Shown here one piece after another: positions 29,505 through 40,120 of a stretch of 46,613 bases of DNA. Within the stretch, counting starts at the first letter, position 1. Each line of letters begins with the position of its first letter. Location: NCBI GenBank assembly GCA_007128005.1, contig SKYF01000080.1, positions 1-46,613 of the forward strand, read 5' to 3'. This stretch comes from Bdellovibrionales bacterium (lineage in GTDB: Bacteria > Bdellovibrionota > Bdellovibrionia > Bdellovibrionales > UBA1609). The translations under genes and the position numbers were made by a program. The notes beneath the pieces were generated by a model. It saw only the letters and a list, made by a program, of their open reading frames with translations. It was not told where the DNA came from and did no database searches.

Positions 29505-32500
29505 TTATCGTAGCGCTCTTTCTAGCTGTTCCACTCGCCGTATCATCTGCGGATCATCTGTTACAAACTTAACTCTACTAATCACTCCTCTTGCCTCGTC
29601 GAAGCTCTGCAATCGCTCAACCAGGAGAATGGCGTAATTGTAAAGCACCGTCACATTCCTCGCGTCGTTGTCCAAAATATCTTTATACAAATCCCTTGCT
29701 CTTCGAAACTCTCCGGTACCACTTAAGGCTACCGCATAGTTGTTAGCAATTTCCACTGCTGATTGCTCACCTCGACGTAAGCCTCCGCGAACCGATCGAT
29801 AGGCCTGCTCCAGAGGGGCCAAAGCTCGACCAAAGTCCTTATGCTCTAAATATATAGAGGCTAAATTGGTTGCTCCAGTTAAATAATCTGATTTTACTTC
29901 AAGGCTTCTTCTAAAATTGGAAATAGCTCTGCGCATATTGCCTTTACTCAACTCAATAACCGCCAAATTATTATACAGCCCTGGTTCATTTGCATGCTTC
30001 TCAATAGCTCGGTTAAGGATAATCCTAGCCAAACGCGGCCGCCCCTGACGGAAGCTAAACATCGCAAGAGAATTCAAAGCCAGAAGATGATCAGGGTCCT
30101 TGGCCAAAATTCTCGAAGCCGCCTCCACCATCGCCTCTTCATTTTGGCCAGTACGAGCTGCGACCAAAGACTCGATCTCTGCCCGTGAAAACTGGTCTCC
30201 GATAGCGCTCCTGGTCATGTGATCCATCCAATCTATCAGTTTGGTCAGTATCACCCTCTCACCCCTATCCGCACTCTCGCCAGGGCGGAGAACAGAGAGC
30301 TCTGAGGATGCTATAATTGCCCATTCGTTGTAGGCCTCCATGCGCGAAGCGCTTTCCAAGGCAGCTCGATAATTGGTCACAGCTTCCTCTTGAAAGGGTT
30401 TGGCAATTTCCTCGACCCCAGCTCTATACTGTTGCAGCTCCTCTTCATTGAGACCTGCTGGTACGGGGGCTCGAAAGAGTGCTGAAGCTATATGCTGTAA
30501 GGCCTGCCCCAAAAGGGTCAATGAAGCCACAACCATGGGCCCATCATCATAGACGATCACAGACCTTAGTTCGTCTTTAAGTCGCTCAACGAGAGCTAAC
30601 TTTCGATTGACTACTTGAGCCTGACGGGCGGGATCTGCTGGTATTTCTAAACTTCTAAGCTCTTCATAGGTCCTGTACACTTGCTTAAATCGAGCCTCAG
30701 CGGCAAAGGCGACCCCCACTCTCTCCCCTCGATTGGCCAGATTGCGCTGTATGACCACTGTTCGGTTATAAGCATCCTGAGCCGCCTTGGTTCTTTTGAG
30801 CCTTTCATTGAGCTGTCCAATACGAAACGAGGCCTCTACCATCGCTTGTCCATTGGGAGAATTGCTCTCCATAAAGCGGTTGTAATGTCCCAAAGCCTGG
30901 GTGAGGCGCCCCTGTCTTTTCTGCAAAGCTCCCATCAGCATCAGAACCTCAAATCGATTTGCATCACGACTGAGCTCTAGGTACCTCTCATAATTCCTCT
31001 GGGCGGCTTGATAAAAGTTCATTCCATCTCTTATGATGGCTGCATTGTAAAAGAAGGCCGCCGCATCCTGGTCTTTGAGATTGCCGTTAGCGTAGGATTC
31101 AAAGGCATCTGCAGCCCTTGCATACTGACCCGTCTTCTCGTAAAGGGCCGCAACAAATCGACTGGAATTTCTTCTCAACCCCTGATGGGCCTCCGTCCTT
31201 GTCCCCAGCACTGCATTATAAAGAGCGATCGCCTTTGCCAAATTCAAGCTCTTTTCATAGTTAACAGCAGCATTGTAGGCAGCCCGGACGCCTAAGTCAG
31301 ACTGAGGGTGTGCCCTTGCAAAGGCCTCAAAGGCCTCAGCACTCTTCTCAAACTCCCCCTCCTTCTCCAGGTCTTGAGCCATTGAAAAAGAGGCTTCCTG
31401 CATAACTCGGGTGACTTGAGCCCCCACAGGGGATGCAGCTAAAGTAGGAATTGCAAGCATTTTTTGGGCGGCTTTTTCTAGGCCTGAGAAATCTCTTCTC
31501 AGATTGTAGCTATCGAGGATAAGGTTCGCAGAAAAATCAGCGTACTCCGACCCCGGGGCATCCTCGATCACCTGCTGAAACATGGCAACCGCTTTGTCAA
31601 ATTGATTGTAGTAATAATAAAGAGTCCCCAAGCGATAGCGAATGGCGACAGTGTCATCTTTTTTTGGAGCAATTTCAAAATACCTCAAAGCGGCGGATTC
31701 AAAGTTCCGAATGCCTCGATCAAATTCCAAGGGCTGGGTCGTATTCCCCACAATCCTGCGTATTTCATCGGGAGTGGGGAGCCCCTTTTCCAGAGCTAAG
31801 ATGGCATTCAAGGTCGCCTTTTCAAGATATTCACTCTCTGGAGCATTTTCTGTCACCCAGAGATAACTAGATGCAGCTCTATCAAACTGCTCCATTTCAA
31901 ATAGCAGTTCCCCAAAAAAGAATCTCATTTCATGGGTCTTTGGGGTTAACTTAAAAGTGTTAAAATAGAGCTCATAGCCCAAGCCAGCTCGCCTTTGAAT
32001 CTCAGGGTTGCGGGTATTTTGTGCCACCTGATGCTGTTGCAGGACATAATTGCGAAGAGTGGTCTCCATCAACTGGGAGGACTGCACAATGAGCTCTCGA
32101 TTGCTTGCATTGGCCCGGGCCCAAGGGCTCTCAGGCCCAAAGCGATCGATCCACAAGAAAAGCTCTTGCCGGAATGCCTGAGTGTCCCCTTGGCTGCCAA
32201 AAAGGGTGACAATCTGATATTGGTAATCGAAAGCCTTAGGAGAGCTGGGGCGCTCTGAGATCAAGTCCTTAAATAAAAAGACGGCTCCCTCACGTTGGCC
32301 TCTGTCAGCATAGTGATAGGCCAGTCTTTCCACCATTCCTGACACTCCCCCTTGTCCCACCACCGAGGAAAAATATTGGCGGGCTCTCCGGTAGTCTCCC
32401 GACTCCGCATAAAAAACCACTAGATCCCTCATAGCCTCACTGGCCAATCGGATACGACTTGCCCCGGCCTCCCCCTGTGACTGTGAGCCCTGCGCCACCC

Positions 32501-33404
32501 TTCCCGCTCGAATCACCTGTTCTAGTGAACCAATGGCATTTCTCAACTGCCCCAACTTGTACTGACACCATGCCAATTTATAGAGCGCAAAAGAATACAG
32601 CCTTGACTCCCTATTGCTGGCCACTTTCTCATAGCGCTGACCTGCCTCCCGCCAACGGTTGTTTTCAAAGTAGTACTCACCTATGGCAAAGTTACTCTCA
32701 TCTACATAGGGTGAGCGAGGGTGCTCCTGAGCCAGGCGATTGTAAAATCCCAAACCCCTTTGCACTTCTCCCAATTCAAAGTAATTGTAGCCCAAGAAAA
32801 ACAGGGCTTGGTCTACCTTAGGGTCATTGGGAAAATCCCTTAAAAACCATTCATAGAGTTGAATCGCCCGTCTATTGTACTCGACCGCCGGCTGCAAATT
32901 GAGTTCAGGTTGCCTCGACAGCTGGCCAGCATGGAATGCCTCTAAGCGCCTTTGATGTTCAGTGAATATTCGTGACTGAATCAGGCGACCTTTTTCGACA
33001 TACAGCTCGGCGAGTCGCAGCCAAAGCTCTCCTCTGCGAGGACTATTGCGAAACTGTTGGGTCAGACGGAACAGCTGAGCAATGCCCTCGTCAGTCACTC
33101 TTTCTAGTTCTGCCTCATCAGTGCCTGGCTCAAAAAAAAGCTGTTGTCTTGCTGGGGGTTGAACCTCCCGCAAATCCCTGCGCTCCTGTCTCTGAGGAAT
33201 TTGCTGAGCTTGTGGAAGCTCACTCCGGCCCCTTTTTATGTCTGTCGTCTTACCTCTTCTCTCAATATCTCTCAGAAGATCACTGACGGTCCTCTGCTGA
33301 CCCCATAGGCTCTCACCTATGAAGGCTCCCGCAACAGCTGTGGCAACAGCTAACCCCACCGCTCCAAAGCCCTTTGCCCTTTTTTCTTTCCTCTGTCTAA
33401 TCAC
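29505..33404 (-). CDS. Large TPR-repeat protein, gliding-machinery type
   Basis: 1299 aa; N-terminal TM, many TPR units (e.g. ALFFLGYNYFELGEVQRGLGFYNRLAQEHPRSPY; AIRYRLGTLYYYYNQFDKAVAMFQQVIEDAPGSEY). Confidence 0.85.
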   Translation of the reverse strand: MIRQRKEKRAKGFGAVGLAVATAVAGAFIGESLWGQQRTVSDLLRDIERRGKTTDIKRGRSELPQAQQIPQRQERRDLREVQPPARQQLFFEPGTDEAELERVTDEGIAQLFRLTQQFRNSPRRGELWLRLAELYVEKGRLIQSRIFTEHQRRLEAFHAGQLSRQPELNLQPAVEYNRRAIQLYEWFLRDFPNDPKVDQALFFLGYNYFELGEVQRGLGFYNRLAQEHPRSPYVDESNFAIGEYYFENNRWREAGQRYEKVASNRESRLYSFALYKLAWCQYKLGQLRNAIGSLEQVIRAGRVAQGSQSQGEAGASRIRLASEAMRDLVVFYAESGDYRRARQYFSSVVGQGGVSGMVERLAYHYADRGQREGAVFLFKDLISERPSSPKAFDYQYQIVTLFGSQGDTQAFRQELFLWIDRFGPESPWARANASNRELIVQSSQLMETTLRNYVLQQHQVAQNTRNPEIQRRAGLGYELYFNTFKLTPKTHEMRFFFGELLFEMEQFDRAASSYLWVTENAPESEYLEKATLNAILALEKGLPTPDEIRRIVGNTTQPLEFDRGIRNFESAALRYFEIAPKKDDTVAIRYRLGTLYYYYNQFDKAVAMFQQVIEDAPGSEYADFSANLILDSYNLRRDFSGLEKAAQKMLAIPTLAASPVGAQVTRVMQEASFSMAQDLEKEGEFEKSAEAFEAFARAHPQSDLGVRAAYNAAVNYEKSLNLAKAIALYNAVLGTRTEAHQGLRRNSSRFVAALYEKTGQYARAADAFESYANGNLKDQDAAAFFYNAAIIRDGMNFYQAAQRNYERYLELSRDANRFEVLMLMGALQKRQGRLTQALGHYNRFMESNSPNGQAMVEASFRIGQLNERLKRTKAAQDAYNRTVVIQRNLANRGERVGVAFAAEARFKQVYRTYEELRSLEIPADPARQAQVVNRKLALVERLKDELRSVIVYDDGPMVVASLTLLGQALQHIASALFRAPVPAGLNEEELQQYRAGVEEIAKPFQEEAVTNYRAALESASRMEAYNEWAIIASSELSVLRPGESADRGERVILTKLIDWMDHMTRSAIGDQFSRAEIESLVAARTGQNEEAMVEAASRILAKDPDHLLALNSLAMFSFRQGRPRLARIILNRAIEKHANEPGLYNNLAVIELSKGNMRRAISNFRRSLEVKSDYLTGATNLASIYLEHKDFGRALAPLEQAYRSVRGGLRRGEQSAVEIANNYAVALSGTGEFRRARDLYKDILDNDARNVTVLYNYAILLVERLQSFDEARGVISRVKFVTDDPQMIRRVEQLERALR

Positions 33405-34995
33405 AGCTCTGCGTTCCTACGTAGTGATAGTTGCCGATCTCATCAAGCCAATACTCGCCTCTAAAAGGCCAATACTCGAACCCATTTTGTATGTAGTAGT
33501 CTCGTCGAGTGGCTTGATCTATTTGGGTTTGTGGCAAATCCCGTCCTGCTATTCTCTTTTGTATGGCTTGTCTCTTGCCACTGATCATTTCATAGCGAAT
33601 AAACCCTTCTTGTTCAAATAAGTCGAAGAGTTCTAATTTAATACTCTCTAGATGGGCCCGCACTTGCCTGCCCGCCCGCTCTCGAGCTCGAGCGATCCGT
33701 GTTTGCAAGATCCGCTGCGCATACTGGCCGATAGCCGCTTCACGCCAGTCTGCTGGCATCTGACTCACTCGACGGCTTTCTTCTAAAAGCCTGGTAATGT
33801 AATTATAAGAGGTTTGAAAGTCGCCTTCTCTGAGAATCCGTCGCCCCACTAAATAGGGAATCTGATAACTTCCACTGCTGCCCTCTTCCCCTTGGGTCTT
33901 TTTATCACGAATAATCCTCACCATATCATTGAAAAACGCAGTTGGATCCGCTCCAGAATCCAGCAGACGATCAATTTGGTTGTAGACAGGACGATAGATC
34001 TGGTTAAAAAGATTCAACACCTTTTCCATTTCTTCATACTTGCAAATGTACAAGTAGACGATGGACCGCAGAAGCAGGGATTCGGGAATAAAAAAGTCCT
34101 CATAGTAGGAGGAGTGAAGGGAGTGAAAGTTACTGAGTGCGCTGCGAAAGCGCCCAGACCTGAGCATAGCCCAGCTGGATTCAAAGAGGGTGTCATGCCA
34201 GGCCTCGGTATCGCGGGGAACACTACGATAAGTATCGATAGCTCGAGCCCAGTTACGCTGCTGGTAATAGACCCTAGCGATACCCATTTGCGCTGCGACT
34301 CTCGACGGGTCAGTTGGGCCAAAGGCCCGGCGCGAGTCAAAGAGATCTTCAAAACTACGCAGTGCCTGCGGCAGCTGATTGGCCTGAGTTAAGGCCACCC
34401 CTTGTAGGTATTTTGCTTTGGCAAATAGAGGGCTCGTCCTTTGAACTCTGGAAAAACTTTGCGCCGCTTCAACAAACTGATTGTTGCGCAGCTGAAACTC
34501 CCCAATCCTATATGACAACATATCTCGGTGAATTCTAGGAAAGTCATCCACCCTCACTCTTCCCAGAGCATAATTCAACAGGGTGTCATCCCCCAAGTTA
34601 TCTGCGGCCAGCGACAACTTCTCAAGGGCCTGCCTGAGATACCGGGATTCCCCTTCACGCACTACGCTAATAAACTGAAAAGCGGCGACTTGGTTCAGGT
34701 TCATTTGAAATAGGTTCAGCCCCAAAATATAGCGAATTTGATTGCGTCGACTGCGAAACCGCGGACTATAACTCAGCTGAAACAAAAGAATGGAGGAATC
34801 TTTGTAATTGCCTGCCTGTGCAAGCCTTAAGGCTTGAGCGAGAACGTCCTGCCCCATCGGGGCCTGCCGGCCCTGAGGATTTCCTCTCTGTGTCTGAGCA
34901 AGGACTTGGCTTAACTCTTGTTCAGCCGACGCAAAGGCTGCCACCGGACACATCATGAGAATAAGGAGAAGCTTTCCTAAATGACCTCTATTCAT
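33397..34995 (-). CDS. Periplasmic TPR-repeat protein, gliding-machinery type
   Basis: 532 aa; signal peptide LLLILMMCPVAAFA; TPR units (RVYYQQRNWARAIDTYRSVPRDTEAWHDTLFESSWAML). Confidence 0.82.
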   Translation of the reverse strand: MNRGHLGKLLLILMMCPVAAFASAEQELSQVLAQTQRGNPQGRQAPMGQDVLAQALRLAQAGNYKDSSILLFQLSYSPRFRSRRNQIRYILGLNLFQMNLNQVAAFQFISVVREGESRYLRQALEKLSLAADNLGDDTLLNYALGRVRVDDFPRIHRDMLSYRIGEFQLRNNQFVEAAQSFSRVQRTSPLFAKAKYLQGVALTQANQLPQALRSFEDLFDSRRAFGPTDPSRVAAQMGIARVYYQQRNWARAIDTYRSVPRDTEAWHDTLFESSWAMLRSGRFRSALSNFHSLHSSYYEDFFIPESLLLRSIVYLYICKYEEMEKVLNLFNQIYRPVYNQIDRLLDSGADPTAFFNDMVRIIRDKKTQGEEGSSGSYQIPYLVGRRILREGDFQTSYNYITRLLEESRRVSQMPADWREAAIGQYAQRILQTRIARARERAGRQVRAHLESIKLELFDLFEQEGFIRYEMISGKRQAIQKRIAGRDLPQTQIDQATRRDYYIQNGFEYWPFRGEYWLDEIGNYHYVGTQSCD

Positions 34996-35822
34996 CGGTA
35001 CGCAGCCTCCGGAAAGAAAAAGCTCAAGCCAAAGGCCAGAAGCAGGTCGTCTTGATTGCTTTTTGACTCAAGGCCCGACTGCAGCTGTGACTGAGCCTGA
35101 TAAAAGTTCCAATTGAGATCCCAACGAAAAGCAAGACTTTTACTGATAGCAAAAACCTGTCCAGTTGAAAGATGAATCGTGGGCTCAGTGGATCCACTTT
35201 CGGTTTCAGTCACCCCGCCTCCCACAGCGAAATTGAAGTCAAAGGGTATAATTCGCTGATTGAACCAGGTCACCTTTCCATAAATAGGATTCCAGCGAAA
35301 GGCTGCGCCCATAAAGTTTCTCGCTGTCACCAATGTCTTTGTATCAATACTTCTTTCTTCAGCGAGATCTCTGGTCACAGCACGTTGGGTATTTGCGAAG
35401 AGCATATAAATCAGCTCCACTCCATAGCGCTCTCTGAAATAGTAAGAGGCTCTTGCGGCCACTCCTACACTGTTAAAAAATGGATTGTTGAGGCCCGTCG
35501 CTCCAGAAGCTGTCAATTCAAAGCGCTGGGTCTTTGGCAAAAACCGCCTTTGAATCACTGCGATGTCTTCAAATGGGGCAAGGGTGGAGAGCTCGCCCAG
35601 ACTGGGAAGGGGCTGGCTCAGCCTCTGTCTCTGTTGACGAAGACGTCCCTCTGTTCTCTGCTGTTCTCTTTGATCAAAGACCTCATAAAGCCCCTCCACT
35701 TCGCTGTCAGGACCTTGACCTCCCCTTGATGCACCAGGAGTCTCATCAAATTGAGCCCAGGATATATGGGATAAAACAAAGGCCGATGTCACAATGATGA
35801 GTTTCACAATATTTGTTTTCAT
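34992..35822 (-). CDS. Outer-membrane beta-barrel protein (GltA/GltB-like)
   Basis: Signal peptide; RFELTASGATGLNNPFFNSVGVAARASYYFRERYGVELIYM; alternating beta pattern. Confidence 0.75.
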   Translation of the reverse strand: MKTNIVKLIIVTSAFVLSHISWAQFDETPGASRGGQGPDSEVEGLYEVFDQREQQRTEGRLRQQRQRLSQPLPSLGELSTLAPFEDIAVIQRRFLPKTQRFELTASGATGLNNPFFNSVGVAARASYYFRERYGVELIYMLFANTQRAVTRDLAEERSIDTKTLVTARNFMGAAFRWNPIYGKVTWFNQRIIPFDFNFAVGGGVTETESGSTEPTIHLSTGQVFAISKSLAFRWDLNWNFYQAQSQLQSGLESKSNQDDLLLAFGLSFFFPEAAYR

Positions 35823-35956
35823 TTTTACCTAACTCAATTCGCAAAAATCTAGGACGCCTTCATCTCAAGGATAGCAAAATAGCCAAGTCATCTTCTAGAT
35901 ATATCTGATAATCTGGACCATGAGGCTCACCCCCCCGGGGCCCCAGAGCAGTAGTC

Positions 35957-36700
35957 CTAAAGAATATAAACTAGACCTAGGTTCAATAGAGTGTTGAAAA
36001 AGAAGTCCTGACCAAAAGAGTCAGGAGGAGGTGGGGGCAGAGCTGGATCAAGATCAAGGGTCGTAGGATCAGGCCCGCGATAGGCAAAAAAACGAAGGTC
36101 AAACCTAAAGGCGAGAGAGGGAGTAAAGTAGACCTTCTGCCCCACCCCAGCATGGGCTCCTATCTTGTACCCCCCTTCACGACTGAGTCCCACAGCTCCC
36201 AGGCCAGCCAGGCCATAGATGGAGAGATTCATGACCGTCTGTTTAGTGAGACTAATCTTTCCATAGTAGGCAGTATTTTGATAGTTAAGGGCAATAAGGC
36301 TCTCCGGAGAGGGCGCTAAGGAGGGATCAAAGGCGGGAAAGCCCTGACCTGCGCGCAACTGAGTCCCATAGCTAGATAGCCCGTCCAACCAATGAGTGTA
36401 GGACAGGTTGATGCCGTGGACTTCTGTCATATGATAGGTTAAATTTCCTACTAAGTTTTGGGGATTATAAAAGGGCTCATTTAAAGATATCCCTCCCCCA
36501 AGGCCCAGCTCAAAACGCCCGCTCTTGGCCACAATGCGGTCCCTGACGCTCACGGAGGGCTCAAAGACAGGCAAGACTGTCTCTGCCGCCAACTCGTCTA
36601 CTGAAAACTCGATAACATCGGCCTCGGCCTGAATGCCAAAAAGGGCTGAAAAACAGCACAGAGCATAACTTAGAATCAATTTATGATAACTTTTTGCCAT
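35957..36700 (-). CDS. Outer-membrane beta-barrel protein (GltA/GltB-like), paralog of the neighbouring gene
   Basis: Signal peptide; RFELGLGGGISLNEPFYNPQNLVGNLTYHMTEVHGINLSY aligns by eye with the neighbouring barrel protein. Confidence 0.75.
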   Translation of the reverse strand: MAKSYHKLILSYALCCFSALFGIQAEADVIEFSVDELAAETVLPVFEPSVSVRDRIVAKSGRFELGLGGGISLNEPFYNPQNLVGNLTYHMTEVHGINLSYTHWLDGLSSYGTQLRAGQGFPAFDPSLAPSPESLIALNYQNTAYYGKISLTKQTVMNLSIYGLAGLGAVGLSREGGYKIGAHAGVGQKVYFTPSLAFRFDLRFFAYRGPDPTTLDLDPALPPPPPDSFGQDFFFNTLLNLGLVYIL

Positions 36701-36723
36701 GATCCACTCACCCCTCCATGGAA

Positions 36724-36729
36724 AGTATA
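36724..36729 (-). promoter_or_regulatory. Candidate -10 element (TATACT) upstream of the gliding cluster
   Basis: Minus strand TATACT about 25 nt upstream of the first barrel ORF; no convincing -35. Confidence 0.25.
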
Positions 36730-36756
36730 GAGGAGTTTTTGATGGCTTGACCAGAG

Positions 36757-36786
36757 AAAGGAAAAAGCCCGACCTAGGTCAGGCCC
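36757..36786 (-). terminator. Rho-independent terminator of pyrG
   Basis: Minus strand GCCTGACCTAGGTCGGGC hairpin (palindromic core GACCTAGGTC) followed by TTTTTCCTTT, just after the pyrG stop. Confidence 0.75.
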
Positions 36787-36807
36787 CTCACTCGTCAGAG
36801 ATAAAGT

Positions 36808-38601
36808 CTACTGAGACCTACCTGCACTCCGAGTATCGGATTCACTCAAATTTATCTGCTGTCGATCTCTACTTGCTGAAACAAAAGCTCTAAACAGTGG
36901 ATGGGGTGACATGGGCTTTGACTTAAACTCTGGGTGAAACTGAACTGCAATGAACCAAGGGTGTTCACTGATCTCTACAATCTCAACTAAATCTCTCTCC
37001 TCACAAACTCCCGATAGGACCATTCCATGCTTCTCAAAAATGGCTCGAAACTTATTGTTAAATTCATAGCGGTGACGATGGCGCTCAAAAATAGTGGGCT
37101 TATCGTAAACACTCCGAGCTCGAGATCCTGGAGTCAAAGAGCAGGGATAAGCTCCTAAACGCATCGTCCCGCCCTTGTCCTTAATACCTCTCTGCTCTTC
37201 CATAAAATCGATTACCAGATTGCGGGCTCCATTCTTGGGCTGCGAAAACTCCCTGCTCGTCGCATCCCGAATGCCACAGACATTGCGAGCAAACTCAATG
37301 GCCGCAAGCTGCATTCCAAAACAAATCCCAAAAAAAGGCACTAAATTTTCACGCGCATAGCGAATCGCCTGAATTTTCCCCTCAGCCCCCCTTTCCCCAA
37401 AACCTCCGGGAACTAGAATCCCATCAACACTTCCCAATTTCTCGTCGACATTACCCGCACTGAGTTGCTCGGAATCAATGTAGACCAAATTGACCTTAAG
37501 CCGATTGGCAATTCCTCCGTGGACAAGGGCTTCGTTGAGTGACTTGTAACTCTCCTTCAAGTCGACATACTTTCCCACAAGCCCTATACTGACTTCACCC
37601 TGGGGATTCTTGAGAGTGTCAACCATCTGTTGCCAGCCCAAAATAGATGGTTCTCCTGTCTGTAGCCCCAGCCGTTGTACAACTTTTTGGTCCAAACCCT
37701 CCTTGTGCAACACCAAGGGAACTTCATAAATACTGCTGGAGTCCGTAGCTGCAATCACATACTCAGGTCTTACGCTGCAGAACAGACCGATTTTTGATTT
37801 CAACTCCGGCGAGATCTCTTTTTCACTTCGGCAAATTAAAAAATCCGGCTGAATACCCACTTCTCTTAATTCCTTGACCGAGTGCTGAGTGGGCTTGCTT
37901 TTTAACTCTCCAGCGGCTGCGATATAAGGCACATAAGTCACATGAATAAAAATAGAATTTTCAACACCAACGTCTACGCGCATCTGCCGAATGGCCTCAA
38001 TAAAGGGAAGCCCCTCTATGTCTCCTACCGTGCCTCCAATTTCAACAATGGTGACCTCAGCTCCTTGAGCAGCTTCGAAAATGCTGGATTTGATCTGGTC
38101 TGTGATATGGGGAATGACCTGAACTGTCCCACCTAAATAATCTCCACGCCTCTCTTTGGCTATAACAGTCTCATAAATCTGGCCAGCTGTGATACTGTTA
38201 CTGCGATTGACGCTGACCTGAGTAAAGCGCTCATAGTGACCTAAGTCCAAGTCTGTCTCAGCTCCATCTTCGGTAACATAGACTTCCCCATGCTGAAGAG
38301 GAGACATCGTCCCGGGATCCACGTTGATATAGGGATCACACTTCATCAAACTGACCTTCAAGCCCCGCGACTCAAGGAGAGTTCCAAGGCTTGCCGCAGA
38401 AAGCCCCTTACCAATGGAAGACACAACTCCACCTGTCACAAAGATGTATTTGGGAACCAATGGCTTGGTAGTGGACCGGATAGGAGAGGAAATCTTCTTT
38501 TTTCGGCCAGCGGCACCCATTGCCGTTTTTTCTCTATTTTTGGCTGCTGCCTTTTTCATCATAGATTTCTGAGCCTTAGTTTTTTTACTTTTTTTCATCA
38601 C
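36808..38601 (-). CDS. pyrG: CTP synthase with Lys-rich N-terminal extension
   Basis: [76 protein letters not shown]; GATase [17 protein letters not shown]. The ORF opens with GTG at 38601; next in-frame ATG is 38598. Confidence 0.97.
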   Translation of the reverse strand: MMKKSKKTKAQKSMMKKAAAKNREKTAMGAAGRKKKISSPIRSTTKPLVPKYIFVTGGVVSSIGKGLSAASLGTLLESRGLKVSLMKCDPYINVDPGTMSPLQHGEVYVTEDGAETDLDLGHYERFTQVSVNRSNSITAGQIYETVIAKERRGDYLGGTVQVIPHITDQIKSSIFEAAQGAEVTIVEIGGTVGDIEGLPFIEAIRQMRVDVGVENSIFIHVTYVPYIAAAGELKSKPTQHSVKELREVGIQPDFLICRSEKEISPELKSKIGLFCSVRPEYVIAATDSSSIYEVPLVLHKEGLDQKVVQRLGLQTGEPSILGWQQMVDTLKNPQGEVSIGLVGKYVDLKESYKSLNEALVHGGIANRLKVNLVYIDSEQLSAGNVDEKLGSVDGILVPGGFGERGAEGKIQAIRYARENLVPFFGICFGMQLAAIEFARNVCGIRDATSREFSQPKNGARNLVIDFMEEQRGIKDKGGTMRLGAYPCSLTPGSRARSVYDKPTIFERHRHRYEFNNKFRAIFEKHGMVLSGVCEERDLVEIVEISEHPWFIAVQFHPEFKSKPMSPHPLFRAFVSASRDRQQINLSESDTRSAGRSQ

Positions 38602-38649
38602 ATTCCGCCTCTACGAAACTCAAATCGCCTGAACTCACACCAACTCATT

Positions 38650-39396
38650 TTAATCGACATAAGACTCGGCCTTCTTCAATAAACTCTCTATTATTTCGAC
38701 GTCCTCTGGTCTATCCAATCCATGAGAGGCATGCTCTGTCATCACTACACGAATCCGTCCCCCTAAATAAAGAGCTCTGAGTTGCTCCAGACTCTCCGCC
38801 AACTCCAATTCAACAGGGGCATTAGCGCAAAAATTTTCTAAAAAGCTCTTTCTAAAGGCATAGATTCCAATATGCTTGGCTGCGCCCGTAGGCACAGCCT
38901 TAAAATTCAGCCGCGAAAAGGGTATGGGATAGCGACTAAAATAGAGCGCGTCCGACTTTAGGTTACAAACAACTTTGACAACGTTGGGGTTGTCCAAATC
39001 TTCTATGGCGAGCCTATTTGCCAGGGTCGCCATTTCCAAAGTCTCATCCTCTATAAATGGTTCAATCAGTTGATCCAAAACCTCTCCTTGAATCAGAGGC
39101 TCATCTCCCTGAATATTCAGAACAATGTCGGCGGACAGATCCTTAACAGCAGCCCAGACACGATCAGTTCCACTGGGAAGTTTTGAATCTGTCATCAAAG
39201 CCTTCACTCCAAGTGCCTCCGCCAGTCTGAATATCTCCGAATGGTCTGTAGCCACAATAAGCTCATCTAGCTTCTGACTCTTTTGTGCTCCTCTCACGAC
39301 CCACTCCAAGAGAGGACGGCCCAAAATCGGGGCTAAGGGCTTTGCTGGAAAACGCGTCGATGCATAGCGACTGGGAATCACGCCAACAATCTTCAT
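38650..39396 (-). CDS. kdsB: 3-deoxy-manno-octulosonate cytidylyltransferase
   Basis: VIPSRYASTRFPAKPLAPILGRPLLEWV, NIQGDEPLI, HIGIYAFRKSFL, GLDRPEDVEIIE. Confidence 0.96.
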   Translation of the reverse strand: MKIVGVIPSRYASTRFPAKPLAPILGRPLLEWVVRGAQKSQKLDELIVATDHSEIFRLAEALGVKALMTDSKLPSGTDRVWAAVKDLSADIVLNIQGDEPLIQGEVLDQLIEPFIEDETLEMATLANRLAIEDLDNPNVVKVVCNLKSDALYFSRYPIPFSRLNFKAVPTGAAKHIGIYAFRKSFLENFCANAPVELELAESLEQLRALYLGGRIRVVMTEHASHGLDRPEDVEIIESLLKKAESYVD

Positions 39397-40004
39397 GCTT
39401 CACCCCCATGTCGTTGCTTGATCCAGTTTTTAAACACAAACTCCTCCACCTCGGTGACTCCGAGCCGTTTAGAAGCTGAGACCACAAATACTTGGCTTAC
39501 GCCAACCGCCTTTGCCTTTAGATCTCTCAAAACTTTTGCCTTTTCATTGTTACCAACTTTATCAGCCTTATTCAGAACCACAACCACTGGCATGGAGCGC
39601 TGAGAAACCCAATCGACCAACTCCTGCTCTTGAGCTGTCCACTGGCGTCGAATGTCCATAATAAGTACAAGTCCTTGGAGACTCCCCCGCAGGGCCAGAT
39701 AGGACTCAACCATCTGCCGCCAGGACTCCACCTCAGCCCCCGAGCGGGCGGCATAACCGTAGCCGGGCATATCCACCAACCGATAGTGGTCCCCAATTAA
39801 AAAGAAGTTCAACAACCGGGTCTTCCCTGGCCGACCACTCACTTTGGCCACTAAGCTGAGGCCAAGGGCGTTGATAAAAGAGGACTTTCCCGCATTGGAT
39901 CGGCCCGCAATCGCCACTTCAGGCAGGTCTGGGGCCGGACAGCCCTTGAGGTCTTTTGCACTTTTAATAAATCTTATACTGCGCAGCACAGACTCATTTA
40001 TCAC
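39393..40004 (-). CDS. engB: Ribosome biogenesis GTP-binding protein YihA/YsxC/EngB
   Basis: GRSNAGKSSFINAL, RPGKTRLLNFFLI, LVDMPGYGYA, VLNKADKV. Confidence 0.95.
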   Translation of the reverse strand: MINESVLRSIRFIKSAKDLKGCPAPDLPEVAIAGRSNAGKSSFINALGLSLVAKVSGRPGKTRLLNFFLIGDHYRLVDMPGYGYAARSGAEVESWRQMVESYLALRGSLQGLVLIMDIRRQWTAQEQELVDWVSQRSMPVVVVLNKADKVGNNEKAKVLRDLKAKAVGVSQVFVVSASKRLGVTEVEEFVFKNWIKQRHGGEA

Positions 40005-40120
40005 GCCGAGTCTTTGGGATCAACCGCTTGAGGAGTCCAAACTTTAAGACAAACTGTGCCAGGTTGTAGACTCCACTCCCCCTTTTAGACGAAGGACAGA
40101 CCCTTGCTCCCCTGTTCAGT

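Noticed and set aside
33892-34392. 166-aa plus-strand ORF
   Set aside because: Fully antisense to a convincing TPR protein; no recognisable domain or SD; typical shadow ORF.
35172-35729. 185-aa plus-strand ORF
   Set aside because: Antisense to an outer-membrane barrel gene; composition not protein-like; no domain recognised.
35930-35945. GC-rich CCCCCCGGGGCCCC tract between barrel genes
   Set aside because: Self-complementary but no U-tract on either strand; not convincing as a terminator.
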